Below are positions 24,489 through 32,598 of a DNA stretch of 64,000 nucleotides, piece by piece. Source of the DNA: VFMC01 sp050248155 (GTDB lineage Bacteria > Actinomycetota > Acidimicrobiia > Acidimicrobiales > Ilumatobacteraceae); the NCBI GenBank assembly GCA_050248155.1, contig JBFWSW010000010.1, positions 1-64,000 on the forward strand, written 5' to 3'. The notes beneath the pieces are model-generated. The model searched no databases and had not been told where the DNA came from. It saw nothing but the letters and a program-made list of their open reading frames with translations. Position numbers and translations under genes: made by a program. Every line of letters starts with the position of its first letter. Position 1 is the first letter of the stretch.

Positions 24489-24778
24489 TCAGCGAAGTCG
24501 ACGTCGACCTCGACCTCGTCGCGCGCAGCTGCGGCCCGCACGACCGAGCGGATGCTCTGCGCAGTGCGACCGCGCCGCCCGATGACCCGGCCCAGATCGC
24601 CGGGACCGACGCGCACCTCGAGGCGGACACGGTTGCGGCCCGTCGCGCCCTCGACGCGCACTGCGTCAGGATCGTCGACGATGGATCGAACGATGTGGTC
24701 GAGCACCGCCGTCGCGATGGGGGCGGGCACCGAGTTCCCTTCATCGACGCCAGAGGCGTCGGCCGGCGTGTCGCTCAC
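24485..24778 (-). CDS. khpA: KH-domain RNA-binding protein KhpA (YlqC-like)
   Basis: 97 residues, a single KH domain. VLDHIVRSIVDDPDAVRVE, then the RNA-binding turn DLGRVIGRRGRTAQSIRSVV (GxxG = GRRG) and EVEVDVDF. KhpA works in RNA chaperoning and cell-elongation control in Gram-positives, usually with KhpB. The GTG at 24778 forms a GTGA overlap with rpsP, and its own end overlaps rimM. The gene between rpsP and rimM is the typical place. Confidence 0.92.
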   Translation of the reverse strand: MSDTPADASGVDEGNSVPAPIATAVLDHIVRSIVDDPDAVRVEGATGRNRVRLEVRVGPGDLGRVIGRRGRTAQSIRSVVRAAAARDEVEVDVDFAD

Positions 24779-25047
24779 TTGGCTGCCTTGGCGGCGGTGA
24801 AGGCGTCCCAGGCGCCGGAGATCTCGAGCAGCTTGCGCACCCGATCGGTGGGCTGCGCGCCCTCCATCAGCCACTTGACGGCCTTGTCGCTGTCGATGCT
24901 GATCGCCGACGGCTCGGTGCGGGGGTTGTACGTCCCGATGATCTGGATGAAGCGGCCGTCGCGAGCAGAGCGGCTGTCGGCCGCCACGACGCGGTACTGC
25001 GGCTGCTTCTTCTTGCCGACTCGTGTGAGGCGAAGCTTCACTGCCAT
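24775..25047 (-). CDS. rpsP: 30S ribosomal protein S16
   Basis: 90 residues. MAVKLRLTRVGKKKQPQYRVV, DSRSARDGRFIQIIGTYNPRTEP and ALKW-like AVKWLMEGAQPTDRVRKLL are S16 hallmarks. ATG 25047 is chosen because S16 begins with MAVKLRL. It is transcribed downstream of ffh with a 58-base gap and starts the rpsP-khpA-rimM coupled group. Confidence 0.97.
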   Translation of the reverse strand: MAVKLRLTRVGKKKQPQYRVVAADSRSARDGRFIQIIGTYNPRTEPSAISIDSDKAVKWLMEGAQPTDRVRKLLEISGAWDAFTAAKAAK

Positions 25048-25105
25048 GGCGGACCTGAACTCCATTCGAACAACATCTGGCGAAAACGAAACCGTCTGAG
25101 ACTAC

Positions 25106-26551
25106 CTATTTGAAGCCGGGAAACCCACTCGGCATGCCCGGGAGGCCAGGCAGGTTGGGCAGGTCGGGCGGCAGTGCGCCGAAGTCGGGGACGCCCTGGA
25201 ACCCGCCGCGGCGTGGCCCTTTCTGCTTGCCCTTCTGACCCTTCTTGCCCTTGCCGCGGCCACCCATGCCCATGGCGCCCATGCGCTTCATCATCTTCTG
25301 CATCTCGCCGAACTGCTTGACGAGGCGGTTGACGTCGCCGACCGTCGTGCCGCTGCCGTTGGCGATGCGGGTGCGGCGGCTGCCGTTGATCAGCTCGGGC
25401 TTGCGTCGCTCGAGCGGGGTCATCGAGCGGATGATCGCCTCGACCGGGCGCAGCTCGTCGTCGCCGATCTTCGCGCCCTTCAGCTCCTTCGGCATCCCCG
25501 GCATCATGCCGAGCAGGTTGCCGAGCGGCCCCATCTTCTTCAGCTGCTGCATCTGCTCGAGGAAGTCGTCGAGGGTGAACTCACCCTCCATCAGCTTCTC
25601 GGCGGCTGCTTCGGCCTCTTCTTTCTCGAAGGCCTGTTCGGCCTGCTCGATGAGCGTGAGCATGTCGCCCATGCCGAGGATGCGCCCGGCCATGCGGTCG
25701 GGGTGGAACTGCTCGAACTCGCTCAGCTTCTCGCCCGTGCTGGCGAAGGCGATCGGCCGGCCGATGACCTCCTTGACGCTGAGCGCCGCACCGCCACGCG
25801 CGTCACCGTCGAGCTTGGACATGATCACGCCGTCGATGGCGAGGGTCTGGTGGAACGCCTCGGCGACGCCGACCGCGTCCTGACCGGTCATCGCGTCGAT
25901 GACGAGGAACGTGTAGTCGGGCTGCACGGCGACCGAGATCTGGCGCACCTGCTCCATCAGCTCGGCATCGATCGAGAGGCGGCCGGCGGTGTCGACGATG
26001 AGCACGTCACGCCCCAACCGGCGGGCCTCGGCGAGCCCACGTGCCGCCGTGTTGACCGGGTCGCCGGGCTCGCTGAAGACCGGGACGTCGATCTGGCGAC
26101 CGAGGGTGCGCAGCTGCTCGACGGCGGCCGGGCGCTGGAGGTCGGCGCCCACGAGGAGTGGCTGGCGTCCCTGGCTCTTGAACCAGCGGGCCAGCTTGGC
26201 GCTGTTGGTGGTCTTGCCCGAACCCTGCAGTCCGGCCATCAGCACCACGGTGGGTGGCCGTGATGCATACGTGATCTTGAGAGTCTCGCCACCGAGCATG
26301 GCGGTGAGCTCGGCGTTGACGATCTTGACGACCTGCTGGCCGGGGTCGAGCGCCTGGCTGAGCGACACCCCGACGGCCTGGTCGCGGATGCGACCGATGA
26401 CGTTGCGCACGACGCCGACGTTCACGTCGGCCTCGAGCAGCGCAGTGCGGATCTCGCGCAGGACCTCGTCGACGTCGGCCTCGGTCAGCCGACCCTTGCC
26501 GCGGATCTTCTTGATGACGCCTTCGAGGCGTGACGACAGCGATTCGAACAT
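25106..26551 (-). CDS. ffh: Signal recognition particle protein Ffh
   Basis: 481-residue SRP54 GTPase that binds signal sequences with 4.5S RNA and targets ribosomes to FtsY. N domain (MFESLSSRLEGVIKKIRGKGRL), GTPase motifs GLQGSGKTT (G1, ~110), DLQRPAA, DTAGRL (G3, ~190) and SKLDGDARGG (G4, ~247). The methionine-rich M domain (~330-440) contains MGPLGNLLGMMPGMP and RRTRIANGSGT (RNA-binding helix). The C-terminal ~45 residues are Gly/Lys/Pro-rich, as in many actinobacteria. It begins 109 bases after the lipoprotein gene, beyond the palindrome at 26588-26632. Confidence 0.97.
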   Translation of the reverse strand: MFESLSSRLEGVIKKIRGKGRLTEADVDEVLREIRTALLEADVNVGVVRNVIGRIRDQAVGVSLSQALDPGQQVVKIVNAELTAMLGGETLKITYASRPPTVVLMAGLQGSGKTTNSAKLARWFKSQGRQPLLVGADLQRPAAVEQLRTLGRQIDVPVFSEPGDPVNTAARGLAEARRLGRDVLIVDTAGRLSIDAELMEQVRQISVAVQPDYTFLVIDAMTGQDAVGVAEAFHQTLAIDGVIMSKLDGDARGGAALSVKEVIGRPIAFASTGEKLSEFEQFHPDRMAGRILGMGDMLTLIEQAEQAFEKEEAEAAAEKLMEGEFTLDDFLEQMQQLKKMGPLGNLLGMMPGMPKELKGAKIGDDELRPVEAIIRSMTPLERRKPELINGSRRTRIANGSGTTVGDVNRLVKQFGEMQKMMKRMGAMGMGGRGKGKKGQKGKQKGPRRGGFQGVPDFGALPPDLPNLPGLPGMPSGFPGFK

Positions 26552-26587
26552 GCGCCGGTCAGGCTACCGCCGCCCCCAGACCCCCTT

Positions 26588-26632
26588 CGCGATGAGAGAT
26601 GAGTGGCGGATCGCCACTCATCTCTCATCGCG
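26588..26632. terminator. Perfect 21-bp palindrome, likely terminator between lipoprotein gene and ffh
   Basis: Arms 26588-26608 and 26612-26632 are perfect reverse complements of 21 bases with a 3-base loop. It lies 28 bases after the stop of the lipoprotein gene and upstream of ffh, both on the minus strand. No clear U-tract follows, so it is either a non-canonical terminator or a repeated palindrome. The stem is unusually long and AT-richer than its surroundings (GATGAGAGATGAGTGG). Confidence 0.72.
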
Positions 26633-26660
26633 TTGCTGGGGCAGGCAGAGCAGGCGGCGG

Positions 26661-28274
26661 TCAGCCGAAGGAGACGATCTCGGTGACGGTGCCACCCTCG
26701 ACGGCCACGTTGACCCGGGTCTCGATGAAGTCGTCGGTGGCCGCCTGGTCGACGCCGTCGATCCGAACCACCCGCACCGTCCAGCCGTTGCCCTCGGCCA
26801 CCTTGCCCGCCTCGTCCTCGGTCAGGCCGACCAGCGGCTGCGCCGACTCCCAACCCGGGAGCAGCATGGTGGTCGGTGTGGAACCCGGCGCCGGGTCGGC
26901 AACGGCTGTCTCAGGGGGCATCGGGGTCTCGACGATGTCGGGCTGAACGACCTCGATGTACTGGTCCTCGACCGCGAGGACCGAGTAGATGCCGCCGTCG
27001 ACGCTGTCGAACGCGTAGCCAGGGAGCAGCCACACGGTGTCATCGCTGCCCCACAGCTGCTCGAGCGAGGGGCGGGCGTTGGAGAGCGTGACGGTGATCG
27101 GCTCGACCTCGATCGTTCCCGGGACGCACTCCGCCCCGGTGTCATCGAGGCACGCGCCCTCGGTCGGATCGATCCGCTGGTCGATCGGGGCCGGCATCGT
27201 CGAGGCCTCCGGTGCGACGCCGGTCTCGGCCGGCAGGGTCTCGGCCGGCACTGCCTCGACCTCGACGCCGCTCGCCGCGTCGTCGACTGCCACACCGATG
27301 TCGCGCGCCCCGGCCGGGAATGCGGCCCATCCCGAGCTCTGATCGTTCAGCCGCTGGATCGCGGCCTCGATCCCGATGCGGGGGTAGTCGGCACCACGCT
27401 CAGGCGTCGCCAGGAAACCGTTGGCCCACGTGACGGCGCCCTCGGCACCGAAACCCACGCTGACGGTCACGTTGGTGCGGATCCCGTCGAGGACGAGGTA
27501 CCCGGTGACGTTCGCGCCCCACTCGTCGGCGTAGGTCTCCAGCTCGTACGAGCTCAGGTCGACACCCAGCGCGCCGAAGAGCTCACGCGCCTTCGCCTCG
27601 GCCGTCGCCTGGTCGGGGACGTTCGCCGGAGGCGGGGTGGGTTCGCAGGCAGGCATGTCGACGGCGGGAGCGTCACTGACCGTGCCGTCGGGAGCGACCG
27701 AGGCCTCGGTGGTGTCGCCCATCGGGTCGCCCGGCGGGTACAGCTCGCAGTCGGAGTAGGGCACGCTCACCGCGTCGCTGCCGGGGTTGTACCACCAGCT
27801 CTGCATCGCGTCGCTCCCGACGTTGACGGTCGGCTCTTCGTAGGTGTCGGGACCGACCATCCAGCCACCGCCCATGTCGGCGGCCAGCTGGCGCACATCG
27901 CCCTCGACCCCGAGGGCGGCGGCCAGGGCGGCCACCTCGTCGGTGGTCGGGTCGACGCCGGGGGCGAAGTACCACGACGCGGCGGGCGCCGTGAGATCGA
28001 CCAGGTCGCCGCCGTACACGTAGGTGAGGTAGGCGGCGAGCTTGGTGTCACCGGCCGAGTCGGCCTCGGCCATCGGTGCCGCGCTGCGCCCGCTCCCGGT
28101 CGCGCCTGCGCCGCTGATCTGGATCACGGGCGGCGAGCCGGCGACCACGGTGGTTGCCGACCCGGCGGTCGTGGGGCTCGACGACTCGTCCGACGGGGAT
28201 CCGCACGCGGTCAGACCGAGCACGATGACGGCAGCGGCGTAGGCCATGCGGCGAGAGCGGGGCGTTCTGATCAT
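26661..28274 (-). CDS. Lipoprotein with a protease-inhibitor-like C-terminal segment
   Basis: 537 residues. Signal peptide with lipobox GLTAC at Cys24, a Ser/Thr-rich linker, then a long acidic extracytoplasmic region with no recognised fold. Residues ~480-537 (LVGLTEDEAGKVAEGNGWTVRVVR, then RVNVAVEGGTVTEIVSFG) resemble the I78/potato-I-type peptidase inhibitor pattern, in which a W(T/R)VRVVR strand is followed by RxNV..(D/E)GxV..(I/V). A middle phrase, ELYPPGDPMGD, and the Cys pair in CLDDTGAEC suggest a disulfide. It sits between ftsY and ffh, an unusual position. The start ATG 28274 places the lipobox correctly. Confidence 0.72.
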   Translation of the reverse strand: MIRTPRSRRMAYAAAVIVLGLTACGSPSDESSSPTTAGSATTVVAGSPPVIQISGAGATGSGRSAAPMAEADSAGDTKLAAYLTYVYGGDLVDLTAPAASWYFAPGVDPTTDEVAALAAALGVEGDVRQLAADMGGGWMVGPDTYEEPTVNVGSDAMQSWWYNPGSDAVSVPYSDCELYPPGDPMGDTTEASVAPDGTVSDAPAVDMPACEPTPPPANVPDQATAEAKARELFGALGVDLSSYELETYADEWGANVTGYLVLDGIRTNVTVSVGFGAEGAVTWANGFLATPERGADYPRIGIEAAIQRLNDQSSGWAAFPAGARDIGVAVDDAASGVEVEAVPAETLPAETGVAPEASTMPAPIDQRIDPTEGACLDDTGAECVPGTIEVEPITVTLSNARPSLEQLWGSDDTVWLLPGYAFDSVDGGIYSVLAVEDQYIEVVQPDIVETPMPPETAVADPAPGSTPTTMLLPGWESAQPLVGLTEDEAGKVAEGNGWTVRVVRIDGVDQAATDDFIETRVNVAVEGGTVTEIVSFG

Positions 28275-28325
28275 GCTGTTTGGACGCCCCACGCCGCGCG
28301 GCGGTTCCCGCGCCGACGAGATTTC

Positions 28326-29531
28326 TCAGGAATCGGCGAAGAGCGCTTCGATGAACTCGGCCGGGGCGAACGGCACCAGATCGCCGATGCTCTCGCCGAG
28401 ACCGACCAGCTTGACGGGGATGCCGAGCTCGGTCTCGATCGCGAACACGATGCCGCCCTTCGCGCTCCCATCGAGCTTGGTGAGCACCACCCCGGTGAGG
28501 CCGATCTCGTCGTGCGTGAGCGCGTCGCCGAACTCGCGGGCCTGTGTCAACCCGTTCTGTCCGGTCGTCGCGTCGATGACGAGGAGCACCTCGGTGACCC
28601 GGCCGGCGCCCTTGCTCGCGACACGGCGCACCTTGCGCAGCTCGTCCATCAGGTTCGTCTTCGTGTGCAAGCGGCCTGCGGTGTCGGCCAGCACGAGGTC
28701 GACACCTCGCGCCGCGGCGCGCTCGACGGCGTCGAAGATGACCGAGCTGGGGTCGCCCCCCTCGGCACCGCGGACCATCTCGGCGCCACTCCGGTCGGCC
28801 CAGGTCGCGAGCTGCTCGGCCGCTGCAGCGCGGAACGTGTCGCCGGCAGCCATGAGGACCGTGCGGCCCTCGGCGCGTTGCAGCGCGCCGACCTTGCCGA
28901 TCGTCGTCGTCTTGCCGACCCCGTTCACGCCGACGAAGAGCCACACGTTGGGCGATCCCGGCTCGCCGTCCTCGAAGTGCAACGTGCGGTCGGACCCTGC
29001 CAGCCGATCGGTCATCTCGGCCTGCAACGCGGACAGCAGCGCGTCGGGGTCGGCGATCTCCTTGGCCTTCACGCGGTCCTTGAGACCACTCAGCAGCTCG
29101 TCGGTGACCCGGACGCCGACGTCGGCGCGCAGCAGCGCCTCCTCGAGGTCGTCCCACGTGTCGGCAGTGATGCCCGATCGGCTCCTGATGCCGAGGAACG
29201 CACCGGTGAGCGCGCTGCGGGCCTTGCCCATGCGGCTGCGGAACGAGGGGCGTTCCTCGACGACCTCGACCTCGACCTCGGCGACCTCGACCGCCTCGAT
29301 CTCTTCGATCTCCTCGACCCGCGGCTCGGCCGCGACCTCCTCCTCGACCACCTCGGTCGGAGCCGGCGCGCCAGTCGGCGGCTGCGATGGCGCCGCACGC
29401 GGCGGACGCTCGAGGACGGGCGTCCGGCCGCTCGGCGGAAGCGAGGGCGTGCTCCGCCGGCGGTTGACGATCACCACGCCGATGCCGAACACCAGCACGA
29501 CGGCGATGAGGACGAGATAGATCCACTCCAT
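28326..29531 (-). CDS. ftsY: SRP receptor FtsY
   Basis: 401 residues. An N-terminal transmembrane helix (MEWIYLVLIAVVLVFGIGVVI) precedes a very acidic Glu/Val-rich A domain (~60-95). The NG domain has GVNGVGKTTT (G1, ~202), DTFRAAAAEQL, DTAGRLHTK (G3, ~280) and TKLDGSAKGG (G4, ~345), ending ESIGDLVPFAPAEFIEALF. It receives Ffh-ribosome complexes at the membrane. In many actinobacteria smc-ftsY-ffh are adjacent; here the ABC operon separates smc and ftsY. Confidence 0.97.
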   Translation of the reverse strand: MEWIYLVLIAVVLVFGIGVVIVNRRRSTPSLPPSGRTPVLERPPRAAPSQPPTGAPAPTEVVEEEVAAEPRVEEIEEIEAVEVAEVEVEVVEERPSFRSRMGKARSALTGAFLGIRSRSGITADTWDDLEEALLRADVGVRVTDELLSGLKDRVKAKEIADPDALLSALQAEMTDRLAGSDRTLHFEDGEPGSPNVWLFVGVNGVGKTTTIGKVGALQRAEGRTVLMAAGDTFRAAAAEQLATWADRSGAEMVRGAEGGDPSSVIFDAVERAAARGVDLVLADTAGRLHTKTNLMDELRKVRRVASKGAGRVTEVLLVIDATTGQNGLTQAREFGDALTHDEIGLTGVVLTKLDGSAKGGIVFAIETELGIPVKLVGLGESIGDLVPFAPAEFIEALFADS

Positions 29532-29576
29532 GGTGGATCAGACGCTACCGGCGCCCGGCGGGGCGTCCGGGCCCGG

Positions 29577-30410
29577 TCACTCCTTCGACCACATCAGCCC
29601 ACCGTCGGACAGCCGTTGGGCCAGCCAGGCGAGCGGGATCGACACGACCATGACGAAGGTGGCCATCACGTTCACCAAGGTGACGTCGCTCGATCGACCG
29701 ATGCGGGTGAAGATCCACTGCGGCAAGGTCTCGTACCCTGCGCCGGAGGTGAACGTCGTGACGACGATCTCGTCGAAGCTGAGCGCAAACGCCAGGATGC
29801 CGCCCGCCAGCAGCGCCGAACGAACGAGCGGGAAGGTGACGTAGCGAAACGTCTGCATCCCGTGCGCGCCGAGATCGGCCGATGCCTCGAGCAGGTTCGG
29901 CGACGACCGCCGCAACCGCGCGACCACGTTGTTGTACGCGACGACGATGCAGAACGTGGCGTGCGCGATGACGAGCGAGTGGTACCCGAAGCCGATCCGG
30001 AAGTCGAACAAGCCCAGATCGATCGTGCGCGAGAAGCTGTTCTGCAGCGCGACCGCGGTGACGATGCCGGGGAGCGCGATGGGCAGCACCATGAGGAACG
30101 AGACGGTGTTCTTACCGTAGAACGAGTAGCGCTGCATCGCGAAGGCGGCGAGCGTGCCGAGCACCATCGCGATGGCCGTGGCAGCGAGCGCGACCTTCAC
30201 CGAGTTCCACAGCGCGTCACGGGGTCCCTCGGTGTCCCACGTCTGCCTCCACCAGTCGAGCGTCCACCCGCGCGGCGGCCAGCTGAGCGACTCGACGGTG
30301 TTGAACGAGAGCCGCGCCACGACGACCAGCGGGAGGTACAGGAACAGCAGGACGACGATCACGACGAGCACCAGGGCGATGCGGGACGGCAATGAGAGGC
30401 GCACGGTCAC
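29577..30410 (-). CDS. ABC transporter permease (PotC-like)
   Basis: 277 residues, six predicted transmembrane helices, with the EAA-type cytoplasmic loop NLLEASADLGAHGMQTFRYVTFPL (~185; E-A-x3-L-G-A is characteristic). LYLPLVVVARLSFN and SFDEIVVTTF at the end are typical for the spermidine/putrescine PotC group. The GTG at 30410 overlaps the upstream permease stop as GTGA. It is the last gene of an ATPase-SBP-permease-permease operon and forms a heterodimer with the neighbouring permease. Exact substrate unproven. Confidence 0.92.
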   Translation of the reverse strand: MTVRLSLPSRIALVLVVIVVLLFLYLPLVVVARLSFNTVESLSWPPRGWTLDWWRQTWDTEGPRDALWNSVKVALAATAIAMVLGTLAAFAMQRYSFYGKNTVSFLMVLPIALPGIVTAVALQNSFSRTIDLGLFDFRIGFGYHSLVIAHATFCIVVAYNNVVARLRRSSPNLLEASADLGAHGMQTFRYVTFPLVRSALLAGGILAFALSFDEIVVTTFTSGAGYETLPQWIFTRIGRSSDVTLVNVMATFVMVVSIPLAWLAQRLSDGGLMWSKE

Positions 30411-31324
30411 ACGCTCTCGAACGCGCCGACCCGTTTCATGGTCAACAGGTAGACGACGATGATGAGCAGCGGCCACAGCGTGAAGGCCGCGGCCAACGGC
30501 TGGTTGGGAGCGAGCAGGGTGCGCTCGATGACGTTGCCGACCAGTTGCACCTTCCGCTCCGTGACGACCGCGGGGATGATGTAGTCGCCGAGCGACAGCG
30601 AGAACGTGAAGATCGAGCCGGCCGCGATCGACGGGATCATCAGCGGCATGATCACGCTGCGGAACGTGCGGAAGGGGCGCGCGCCGAGATCGCCGGCAGC
30701 GTCGAGCAGCGAGGCCGGCAGACGCTCGAGGCCGGTGTAGATGGGCAGCACCATGTACGGCAGCCAGAGGTAGGTCAGCGACAGGACGACTGCGAGGTAG
30801 CCGAAGCCCGGCGTCCAACCGAACGTCGCCTGGAAGAAGCCGCCGTGCGTGTCGACCCCGAACTTCGAGCCCGGGCGCAGCATCGCCTTCCACGCGTACG
30901 CCTTGACGAGGTAACCCGCCCAGAGCGGCATGAGCATGGCCACGACCAGACCTCGCCGCATCCAGCGCGGCAGCACCTTGGCGATGCAGAACGCGACGGG
31001 CAGCGCGATCACGAAGCACAGTGCGGTGACAGCCGTGGCGATGCCGAAGCTCCGCAGCGCGACTTGCACGAAGTCCCAGCGGGTGAACGCAGTACGGACG
31101 TTGTCGATGGTGAGCTCGGTCGTGGGCTTCTGCGAGGCGGCGTCGAGGACGAACAGCGACGCGACGACGAGCAGGACGAGCGATGCGATGTAGACGACGA
31201 GCATCCACGCGACCGGAGGACCGAGCGTGGCGGTGAGGCCGGCGCCGCGTCGCCGGAACGCGCGGCTGAGACCGCGGCCGAGCCGGGGGGACGGCGTCCC
31301 CCCGGCAGCTGCCTCCACGGTCAC
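30407..31324 (-). CDS. ABC transporter permease (PotB-like)
   Basis: 305 residues. The basic N-terminal leader (~25 residues) is followed by six transmembrane helices. AKVLPRWMRRGLVVAMLMPLW, the EAA loop SLLDAAGDLGARPFRTFRSVIMPL (~215) and SLGDYIIPAVV are PotB-like. The GTG at 31324 forms a GTGA overlap with the binding-protein stop, and its own stop overlaps the PotC-like gene, so all three are translationally coupled. Confidence 0.92.
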   Translation of the reverse strand: MTVEAAAGGTPSPRLGRGLSRAFRRRGAGLTATLGPPVAWMLVVYIASLVLLVVASLFVLDAASQKPTTELTIDNVRTAFTRWDFVQVALRSFGIATAVTALCFVIALPVAFCIAKVLPRWMRRGLVVAMLMPLWAGYLVKAYAWKAMLRPGSKFGVDTHGGFFQATFGWTPGFGYLAVVLSLTYLWLPYMVLPIYTGLERLPASLLDAAGDLGARPFRTFRSVIMPLMIPSIAAGSIFTFSLSLGDYIIPAVVTERKVQLVGNVIERTLLAPNQPLAAAFTLWPLLIIVVYLLTMKRVGAFESV

Positions 31325-32598
31325 GCCCGGAGCGCGGTCCAAGCGTCGACCCATTCGGTGTACGGCACGCACTGGGCGTCGGTCCGGCCGTCGAGGCACT
31401 CCTCGGTCGCGGTCGTCCAGTACCAGACGTCGGTCCAGAACTCCTCGTCCTCGGCGTGGAACAGCTCGCAGTGCTCGGCGCCCGCGACCTCGCACGCCTT
31501 CGCGTTCGAAGGCGCCTCGCCGAACCAGACGGCGACCTGCGCGTTCGCCCACGGCGACGCGATCCAGTCGAGCCACAGGTACGCGCAGTTCGGGTTGGCG
31601 GCCTTCGACGACACCATCCACGTGTCGGACCAACCCGTGGCGCCTTCGACCGGCTTGACGGCGTCGATCTTCGCACCGTTGGCCTGCGCCAGGTTGACGA
31701 TCACCTGCCACGTCGTCCCGGCCAGCACGGTGCCGCCCTCGAGCGCGGCCTGCTGATCGGTGTACAGCGCCCAGTACTGCCCGGTGATGCCCTTCTGCTG
31801 CTCGAGCAGGCTCATCGCCGCGTCGAACTGCGTCTGGTCGAGCGCGTAGGGATTGGTGATGCCGAGATCGGGCTGGGTGGCCATCAGGTACACCGCTGCG
31901 TCGGCGATGTAGATCGGGCTGTCGTAGACCGAGATGGCGCCGTCGGCAGCGGTGCCGCCGTCGAACATCACACCCCAGCTGTCGGGCGCCTCCGGGAAGG
32001 CCTCCGTGTTGTACACGAGCAGGTTCGCGCCTCGGCCGTGGGGCATGCCGTACGGCTCGCCGTCGACGGAGTTCCAAGGCTTGAGCTTCAGGCCCTCGAA
32101 CACGTCGGCGTAGCTCGGCAGCTTGCCGGTGTCGATGGCCACGACCTCGTTGCCCGAGATGAGTCGCTGCGTCGCGTCACCCGACGCGGACACGGCGTCG
32201 TACTCGCCGCTCTGCATCAGCTGCACCATCTCGTCGCTCGAGTTGCCCAGCTTGACGTTGACCGAGCAGCCGGTGATGTCCTCGAACGGCGTGACCCAGT
32301 CGTAGGCCGGATCCGTCGAGCCGTCCTCGGTGTAGCCGGCCCATGCGACGAGGTTGACCTGGCCCTCGGCGCCGGCGAGGACGTCGGCGTTCGGGGTCCA
32401 CATGTAGTCGGTCTCGCCGCCCGCTGCCGTGGTGGCCGGCGCCGCGGTGGTGGCGGGCGCTGCGGTGGTGGCGGGCGCCTCGGTCGCCGATGTGTCGTCA
32501 TCGTCGTCACCGCCGCAGGATGCGGCGACGAGCGCGACGGACAGGAGTGCGGACGCGGCGACGTATCGCCTGCCGCGTCGGTGTGCTGATCTGATCAT
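31321..32598 (-). CDS. Extracellular solute-binding lipoprotein (spermidine/putrescine type)
   Basis: 425 residues. Signal peptide with lipobox VAASC at Cys28, an Asp-rich then Ala/Thr-rich repeated linker (ATTAAP units, ~40-62), and a PotD-like two-lobed domain: VNLVAWAGYTEDGS, CSVNVKLGNSSDEMVQLMQSGEYDAVSASGDATQRL, GLKLKPWNSVDGEPYGMPHGRGANLLVYNTE and TDTWMVSSKA-like SDTWMVSSKAANPNCAYLWLDW. It captures the solute outside the cell for the two permeases. ATG 32598 overlaps the ATPase stop (ATGA). Polyamine is the family expectation; related compounds are possible. Confidence 0.9.
   Translation of the reverse strand: MIRSAHRRGRRYVAASALLSVALVAASCGGDDDDDTSATEAPATTAAPATTAAPATTAAGGETDYMWTPNADVLAGAEGQVNLVAWAGYTEDGSTDPAYDWVTPFEDITGCSVNVKLGNSSDEMVQLMQSGEYDAVSASGDATQRLISGNEVVAIDTGKLPSYADVFEGLKLKPWNSVDGEPYGMPHGRGANLLVYNTEAFPEAPDSWGVMFDGGTAADGAISVYDSPIYIADAAVYLMATQPDLGITNPYALDQTQFDAAMSLLEQQKGITGQYWALYTDQQAALEGGTVLAGTTWQVIVNLAQANGAKIDAVKPVEGATGWSDTWMVSSKAANPNCAYLWLDWIASPWANAQVAVWFGEAPSNAKACEVAGAEHCELFHAEDEEFWTDVWYWTTATEECLDGRTDAQCVPYTEWVDAWTALRA

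Noticed and set aside
25989..30395. 1468-codon open frame on the + strand opposite ffh, the lipoprotein gene, ftsY and a permease gene
   Set aside because: All four minus-strand genes have clear family motifs; the + frame has none and shows the composition of an antisense shadow.
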